DNA of 19,151 bases. It comes from an uncultured Erysipelotrichaceae bacterium. GTDB lineage: Bacteria; Bacillota_I; Bacilli_A; Erysipelotrichales; Erysipelotrichaceae. This document shows positions 14,415-19,151 of this stretch, one piece after another (within the stretch, counting starts at the first letter, position 1; every line of letters starts with the position of its first letter). A program made the translations under genes and the position numbers. The stretch is from positions 1-19,151 of the forward strand of contig ONOV01000023.1 of the NCBI GenBank assembly GCA_900319505.1, written 5' to 3'. The notes beneath the pieces are model-generated. The model was not told the DNA's origin. It did no database searches and was given only the letters and a program-made list of their open reading frames with translations.

Positions 14415-14705
14415 ATGGAAGTGCTGCATTTCAACCGTAAAGAACTTCATCGGTGTTATGATCTGCTGAAAGCCGGCATTTGTCTTGTGAAGGCGGATGC
14501 GCAGGGAACAATATTATTTGCAAACAGGGGACTTGTTTCGATGTATGACTGTGCATCGGAAGAAGAGTTCCTTTCTTTTACGACTGGCCGGTTCAGCGGT
14601 ATGTATACAGGTGATACGATTCAGCTTTCAAATAAGACGGAGGTATTCCGTATTTCTTTTTTTTCTCAGCAAAGCGGCATATGCGTACAGCGGATGTACG
14701 GATAG
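14415..14705 (+). CDS. N-terminal fragment: PAS domain of the EAL/GGDEF protein
   Basis: A 96-residue piece that looks like a PAS sensor: LLKAGICLVKADAQGTILFAN, then a Tyr-Asp-Cys helix and the beta strand TEVFRISFF. Reading leaves the proper frame at the T8 run, adds ~14 unrelated residues and stops at TAG 14703-14705. ATG 14415 follows a G-rich ribosome site (14401-14406). TTG 14400 is an unlikely earlier start because it would overlap that site. On its own it has no enzymatic domain. Confidence 0.6.
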   Translation: MEVLHFNRKELHRCYDLLKAGICLVKADAQGTILFANRGLVSMYDCASEEEFLSFTTGRFSGMYTGDTIQLSNKTEVFRISFFSQQSGICVQRMYG

Positions 14706-15856
14706 AGCCTGTGCTGGCTGATGGCGAAGCCTGTTATGTACTGGAAGTGGAAAACCGCAGAATGCTGAGCAGTGAAGCGAAAGATATATTGACAGGTTTT
14801 CCGGGAACTGCTGTGTTTCTGAACCAGGCATTGGAAATAGCACAGAAGCGGATGTCTGAGGGAACATTTACCGCCATGTGTCCGGTTTGTTTCAACGTTG
14901 CGAATTTCCGAGGCTTCAATCAGGAAAATGGCATGAATGCAGGCAACCGGTGTATTGCTTATATCGGTACAGTACTGCGCCGGAACTTTCCGGAAGGAAT
15001 CTTTACGCGGACAGATGCGGAAAATTTCTGGGGCCTTGTGGCACGGAAGGATATTTCAGAGAGGCTGGACAGCGTGTGCGCGGCTGTGAATCTGTATCTT
15101 GGACGGCGCAGCTATGCCCTGAAGGCTGGCGTAGTTGTATTTGATCAGGTCGCGGATGAGGAAACGCTGCGGCATTCTTTTGATATGGCACAGATTGCCT
15201 GCAATAGTGTGAAGAATGATGGTGAGCATTCCTATGCAGTTTTTTCAAAACAGATGGAAGAGCAGCTGGAGATGCGGCGGTATATTCTGGACCACATTGA
15301 TCAGGCGCTGGAAGAGGGCTATATCAAGATCTATTATCAGCCGGTTGTCAGGACGCTTTCGGGCAAGGTATGTTCATGCGAGGCGCTGGCGCGCTGGGAG
15401 GATCCGCAGAGAGGCATGATTTCACCTGGCGTGTTTGTGCCGGTGCTGGAGAGTGCACGACGGATCGGAAGGCTGGATCAGTATATGATTGAGCACGTGG
15501 TGCAGTATCAGAATGCTTTGCTGGAAAGCGGAAGAAGAGCTGTGCCTGTTTCGCTGAATCTGTCACAGTTGGATTTTGATCTGATCCAGCCGCTGAAGTA
15601 TCTCAATGAGATGACTGAGAAGTATCATATGCCGCATTCTTATTTCCATGTGGAGATAACAGAGACTGTGCTGGCGGAGAATCAGGAACGAATGGCCCGC
15701 ATGATTGATCATTTTCACGCGGATGGCTATGAGGTGTGGCTGGATGACTTTGGCTCGGGGTATTCGAGCTTGAAGTCGCTGAGCCGTTACCCGTTTGATC
15801 TGATCAAGCTGGATATGGGTTTTTTCGTGACTTTGATGCGGAAAGCAGAGAGATAG
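14681..15856 (+). CDS. Middle fragment: degenerate GGDEF plus most of an EAL phosphodiesterase domain
   Basis: A 391-residue frame. Residues ~60-190 are GGDEF-like but inactive (TDAEN stands where GGDEF should be). EAL follows: CEALARWEDP (E234), VSLNLSQLD, VEITETVL, VWLDDFGSGYSS and LIKLDMGFF. After the T6 run (15820-15825) the frame is lost and stops at TAG 15854-15856, so the last EAL residues needed for catalysis (EGVE Glu and the final Gln) fall in the next frame. No ribosome site precedes ATG 14681, and the homologous sequence continues upstream in this frame, so this is a fragment, not an independent gene. Confidence 0.6.
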   Translation: MRTADVRIEPVLADGEACYVLEVENRRMLSSEAKDILTGFPGTAVFLNQALEIAQKRMSEGTFTAMCPVCFNVANFRGFNQENGMNAGNRCIAYIGTVLRRNFPEGIFTRTDAENFWGLVARKDISERLDSVCAAVNLYLGRRSYALKAGVVVFDQVADEETLRHSFDMAQIACNSVKNDGEHSYAVFSKQMEEQLEMRRYILDHIDQALEEGYIKIYYQPVVRTLSGKVCSCEALARWEDPQRGMISPGVFVPVLESARRIGRLDQYMIEHVVQYQNALLESGRRAVPVSLNLSQLDFDLIQPLKYLNEMTEKYHMPHSYFHVEITETVLAENQERMARMIDHFHADGYEVWLDDFGSGYSSLKSLSRYPFDLIKLDMGFFVTLMRKAER

Positions 15857-18800
15857 TGACCAGTGTTGTAATGATGGCAAAGCGGCTTGGCATGCATACG
15901 CTGGCGGAAGGGGTTGAGACCCGGGAACAGATAGATTTTCTCAAGAAAATCGGCTGTGAGAAAATTCAGGGCTATTTTTACGGTAAGCCGATGCCAGGAC
16001 ATATGATTCATGCACAGCTGAATCAGAAGGGTCTGCAGCTGGAGAGCGGTCTTGAAGCATCCGTATATGATAAGGCAGGTCTTGTGGATATGCTCTCAGA
16101 GGATAATGTATATCTGTTTCTGATGGAGAATGGAACGGTGCGGCTGCTGGCATATAATGAAGCACTGACAAAAGCAGTACGGTCTGTCGGAGCAGAACGG
16201 GCACTGGATACAACCCTGGTGATGTCGGCTGAGAAGATGCCGCGGTACCGGCATTTTGTGCGGTTTATGGAAAGTGTATTTGATCAGAGCCAGGCAACGG
16301 AGACATTTATTGAGAATGGTTCTGCTCTGCGTGTTCAGGCATCGTTTGTGGCGGGGGTGCGTGAGTTCTGGGTTGGCTCAGCACATGTGACAAATATCAG
16401 TTCGAATGAAATATCCCTGCTGGAGCAGCGTCAGAATGCTGTGATGCATAATGCAGTACTGCTGTTTGACGGAATTTATCATCTGGATCTGGAAAAGGAT
16501 CAGATAGAGGTAGCGGCATGTGTGCATGCACAGATGAAACTCGGAACGGTTTTCCAGGGAATCCGGCCGTCTCTTGTGAGGTTTTGCCGTAAATTTGTGA
16601 ATACCCTGGATCAGGAACGTTTCCTTGCATTTACCGATACGGATCATCTGCTGGAAGCATCGAAGCACGCGGAATACGGTTACGTCCAGGATCTGTTTCG
16701 AATCAAAAGAGATGATGGCAGTTTCTACTGGACACTGTTTGTCGCACTCCCGGTAAAAGAGAATGAACATGACAGTATTCTCATATATGAAAGAAGATCT
16801 GTGTTTGAAAAGAATCAGAACCGGAAAGCCTTGCTGAAGGAGTGTATCTCATCTCTTGAACCTCAGCTGTCCGGTCCGCAGGAATCAGACATGCTTCAGC
16901 GCTGGCAGGCAAGTGTGCTGCGTGCTTTTGTACATTGCAGCGAACTGCCGATGTTCTGTATGGATCAGGATGGTGTATTTACAGCTGTCAATGAAAAGAT
17001 GCTTGGTTATTTAGGCCGCCAGACAAGTGATGAGGTCATCGGGCTGACGCCGGAGGAACTTGGTAATTTTGTCGATGCAGAAGAGCTGCGGCAGGCAGAA
17101 AGACGGGTTCTGGATCGGGGTGAGACCATGTATTATACGCCGATGCTGGCGGTTTCAGGAATTGCACAGCGGATACCGATGACGATGTTTCCCTGGTATG
17201 ACGGCAATCAGATTGCCGGGATTGCGGGATATGTCCATATCTGGGAAGAAGAGGAGGAAGCGTCATTTACGAAGGATGATCTGAAAGGTCTTCTGAATAT
17301 ATATGGAACGCTGCTTGCAGGAAGCTCGTATGATGGGGTATATCGCGCTAATGGTGCAGAGTATGTAGCAGTATATCTTTCTCTGCACGATGCAGCGCGG
17401 ATCAGCCGCGTGTATGGCAAGAATTTCCTGAATCGGTTGATATGTACGTGTGCGGATATGCTTCGGGCGGCACATCTGCCGGATGGGACAACGATGGGGC
17501 ATCTGATGGGATGCCGGTTTGTTATAATTGGACATCAGGCGGATGGTGAAGCGCTTCTGACCGCGGCGCAGCAGGTACAGAACGGCATACAGGGGCTGGA
17601 TGAAATTGATGGAGTTGCCTGTCATTTCCGTATGGATGTCAGTGCGGCATATGGTTCGGAGGCTTCCGGATTTGCGGCTTTGCTGGGAAAGCTGGAGGAA
17701 AGGGCTGATGGCGGTGAGATGGAGATTGCATCCATGCGTAAACTGCATAATCTGCGGCAGGGGCTGGTGCTTTCGGAAGAGCTGTTAGATACATCGCCGC
17801 AGCGGATTATGTTAGTGGATACAGAGAATCATGATCTGCTGCTGATCAATAAGGCCCTGAAACGGGATCTGCATCTGCCGGAGGATTTCATATGTGCAGG
17901 ACGGAAGTGCTATGTCGTTCTGCAGGGGCGGGAAACACCATGTCCGTTCTGCCCTAACAGCACCCTGCCGCTGGATCGGTTTATTACCCGGGCAGAAAAG
18001 TTCATGACTACTGGAGAAGCATATGATACTAGAGAAGTGCTGATTTCCTGGTGGGGACGGAAAGCAAGGCTGATGCTTGGCATGCCGGCAAAGGATTCTG
18101 CCGGTGCCAGGAAGCTGAATGATCTTTTAAATGATGAGATCTGGGCAAATGAATCTATTACAGCCGGTATGGCAGAAAAGGATCCTGATATCGGCATTGC
18201 CAAGACCATCAATCTGATTGGCCGGAATCTGGAGTCAGAGCGGCTGCTGATCTTTGAAGAACGGGATGATGGAACGGTACGCTGTACGTATGAATGGTGT
18301 ACACAGAACCATGTCTGCGTAAAGCAGGAGCTGCAGAGTGTGCTGCAGAAGAAGCTTGAACCGCTCTATCGGCTGTATAAGGATAATAAGATCATAACAA
18401 TTCCGGACTATCCGGATTATTGCAGAAAACATCCTGACATGTGGCTGCCGCTTGAAGAAATCCGGAATGTGATCTCAGGACATCTTTCCATATCGGGACG
18501 TTCACTTGGGTTTTCGCTGGTTCTGAATGTGAATGAAGAGGCTGTATACCGGGCTGGCTATGTGCTGTATATGCTGACAGACTTTGTGGCAGTGATGATA
18601 CAGAACCGTGACAATATGGACGCGGCGGTAGCACGCAGTGAGCAGGATCCGCTGACAAAGATCGGCAATCGGGCCGGTCTGAATGCATATGTGGCAGATC
18701 GTAAATCCACCGGCCTGGTGACATTGATTATGGGGGATGTCAATGGCCTGAAAAAGACGAATGATACAGAAGGTCATCTGGCAGGTGATGCATTGATCTG

Positions 18801-19095
18801 CCGGATTGCGGACATTCTGGTGCAGTGTACAGATCGTGAACATGTATTCCGGATGGGCGGGGATGAGTTCCTTGTGATCCAGGAAAATATGGACGAAACG
18901 GGTGCACACCAGCTGATTCATGAGATCAAAGACATGTGCCACAGCCAGGGCATGAGTATTTCGCTTGGCTATGCGGTGCATCAGGGACCGCTGGATGATA
19001 TTGATGCAGTGCTGAAGATCGCAGATCAGTCGATGTATGAAGATAAAGGCCGGCATTATCATCGCCGCAGGAGTGATTATCATCGAGCAGATTAA
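15856..19095 (+). CDS. C-terminal fragment: end of EAL, sensor modules and an active GGDEF diguanylate cyclase
   Basis: A 1079-residue frame. Residues 1-45 finish the EAL domain (TLAEGVETREQ, IQGYFYGKPMP). Next come a sensor-like region (60-320), a PAS (about 355-470), a degenerate GGDEF (470-640, MGCRF at the active-site position), a PAS-like module with C685, C696 and C699 (PCPFCPN), a GAF-like domain (760-905) and a GGDEF domain from DPLTKIGNRAGL to the end. The active site GGDEF is at 1001-1005. The inhibitory RxxD motif that would lie 5 residues upstream is absent. The apparent start GTG 15856 shares its G with the TAG stop of the previous frame (TAGTG), so reinitiation is possible, but no ribosome site is evident and homology continues upstream. 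Confidence 0.7.
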   Translation: MTSVVMMAKRLGMHTLAEGVETREQIDFLKKIGCEKIQGYFYGKPMPGHMIHAQLNQKGLQLESGLEASVYDKAGLVDMLSEDNVYLFLMENGTVRLLAYNEALTKAVRSVGAERALDTTLVMSAEKMPRYRHFVRFMESVFDQSQATETFIENGSALRVQASFVAGVREFWVGSAHVTNISSNEISLLEQRQNAVMHNAVLLFDGIYHLDLEKDQIEVAACVHAQMKLGTVFQGIRPSLVRFCRKFVNTLDQERFLAFTDTDHLLEASKHAEYGYVQDLFRIKRDDGSFYWTLFVALPVKENEHDSILIYERRSVFEKNQNRKALLKECISSLEPQLSGPQESDMLQRWQASVLRAFVHCSELPMFCMDQDGVFTAVNEKMLGYLGRQTSDEVIGLTPEELGNFVDAEELRQAERRVLDRGETMYYTPMLAVSGIAQRIPMTMFPWYDGNQIAGIAGYVHIWEEEEEASFTKDDLKGLLNIYGTLLAGSSYDGVYRANGAEYVAVYLSLHDAARISRVYGKNFLNRLICTCADMLRAAHLPDGTTMGHLMGCRFVIIGHQADGEALLTAAQQVQNGIQGLDEIDGVACHFRMDVSAAYGSEASGFAALLGKLEERADGGEMEIASMRKLHNLRQGLVLSEELLDTSPQRIMLVDTENHDLLLINKALKRDLHLPEDFICAGRKCYVVLQGRETPCPFCPNSTLPLDRFITRAEKFMTTGEAYDTREVLISWWGRKARLMLGMPAKDSAGARKLNDLLNDEIWANESITAGMAEKDPDIGIAKTINLIGRNLESERLLIFEERDDGTVRCTYEWCTQNHVCVKQELQSVLQKKLEPLYRLYKDNKIITIPDYPDYCRKHPDMWLPLEEIRNVISGHLSISGRSLGFSLVLNVNEEAVYRAGYVLYMLTDFVAVMIQNRDNMDAAVARSEQDPLTKIGNRAGLNAYVADRKSTGLVTLIMGDVNGLKKTNDTEGHLAGDALICRIADILVQCTDREHVFRMGGDEFLVIQENMDETGAHQLIHEIKDMCHSQGMSISLGYAVHQGPLDDIDAVLKIADQSMYEDKGRHYHRRRSDYHRAD

Positions 19096-19126
19096 AACGG
19101 TATACGTGTATATACCGTTTTCTTTT
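19094..19126 (+). terminator. Terminator after the EAL/GGDEF gene, possibly bidirectional
   Basis: An 11-bp perfect stem (AAAACGGTATA 19094-19104 with TATACCGTTTT 19111-19121) with a 6-base loop, and T-rich sequence to 19126. The stop codon lies in the 5' arm. The A-run upstream gives a T-run on the other strand, so it could also stop transcription entering from the right. Confidence 0.9.
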
Positions 19127-19151
19127 CGAGATCATTCTTTCTCATAATAAA

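Larger units (their letters stand above)
14415..19095 (+). pseudogene. Whole multi-domain c-di-GMP gene (PAS-GGDEF*-EAL-PAS-GGDEF*-PAS-GAF-GGDEF), split by two -1 shifts
   Basis: Three overlapping frames together encode one protein. Adding one T in the T8 run (14657-14664) and one in the T6 run (15820-15825) gives exactly 1561 codons including the stop, with domain homology running unbroken across both joints. Order in the restored ~1560-residue product: PAS (about 10-120), degenerate GGDEF (150-290), EAL (310-540, catalytic Glu at 323), a linker sensor region, PAS, degenerate GGDEF, a CPFC-containing PAS, a GAF-like domain and an active GGDEF (GGDEF at 1482-1486). It would both make and break c-di-GMP in response to ligands. 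As sequenced it is a pseudogene, a phase-variable gene, a recoded gene or an assembly error. The three pieces are listed separately below. Confidence 0.75.

Noticed and set aside
1..19151. CRISPR array, tRNA or rRNA genes, complete insertion sequence
   Set aside because: No regularly spaced repeats, cloverleaf, rRNA core sequence, transposase frame or paired inverted ends were seen.

Overview
The window looks like low-to-mid GC Bacillota chromosome, most likely an Erysipelotrichia-like lineage. This is inferred from the order comEA-comEC-holA and smc-ftsY-ylxM, a compact SMC of about 980 residues, strong Shine-Dalgarno sites and tight gene overlaps. It was not tested by any search. All real genes are on the + strand.

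Layout. (1) 1-134: left edge, unassigned, with compact hairpin potential. (2) 135-6529: one close-packed run of comEA, comEC, holA, a hypoxanthine-type uracil-DNA glycosylase superfamily gene, a U32 'peptidase' (RlhA-like) and mscL. Almost every junction overlaps, and the run ends at a strong terminator (6555-6584). (3) 6585-13013: a second run starting at an extended -10 promoter that directly abuts the T-tract of that terminator. It holds smc, ftsY, ylxM, ackA and nrnA. (4) 13028-13420: HU, a single-gene unit with its own promoter and terminator. (5) 13421-14325: no intact gene. About 700 bp of it is the decayed 3' half of an IscB-family (RRXRR/HNH, OMEGA-type) RNA-guided nuclease gene, with frameshifts, an amber codon and an internal deletion. 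(6) 14326-19121: a transcription unit with a near-perfect sigma-A promoter. It encodes what should be a single c-di-GMP enzyme of about 1560 residues (PAS, degenerate GGDEF, EAL, sensory modules, active GGDEF). The gene is broken into three reading frames by two -1 shifts, each exactly at a T-run.

How the genes work together. Group 2 is DNA uptake (comEA/comEC), clamp loading (holA), base repair, RNA modification (U32) and osmotic safety (mscL). Group 3 is chromosome organisation (smc), SRP-dependent membrane targeting (ftsY, ylxM), overflow metabolism (ackA) and nanoRNA/pAp/cyclic-dinucleotide product turnover (nrnA). NrnA-type enzymes can clear the linear dinucleotides that EAL phosphodiesterases make, so the nrnA and EAL products could act in sequence, although the two loci are separately transcribed.

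The two observations most worth following are the IscB fossil at 13570-14266, which contains no complete ORF and is easily left as 'intergenic', and the double T-tract frameshift in the EAL/GGDEF gene. The frameshift could be mutation, phase variation, -1 recoding or an assembly error.
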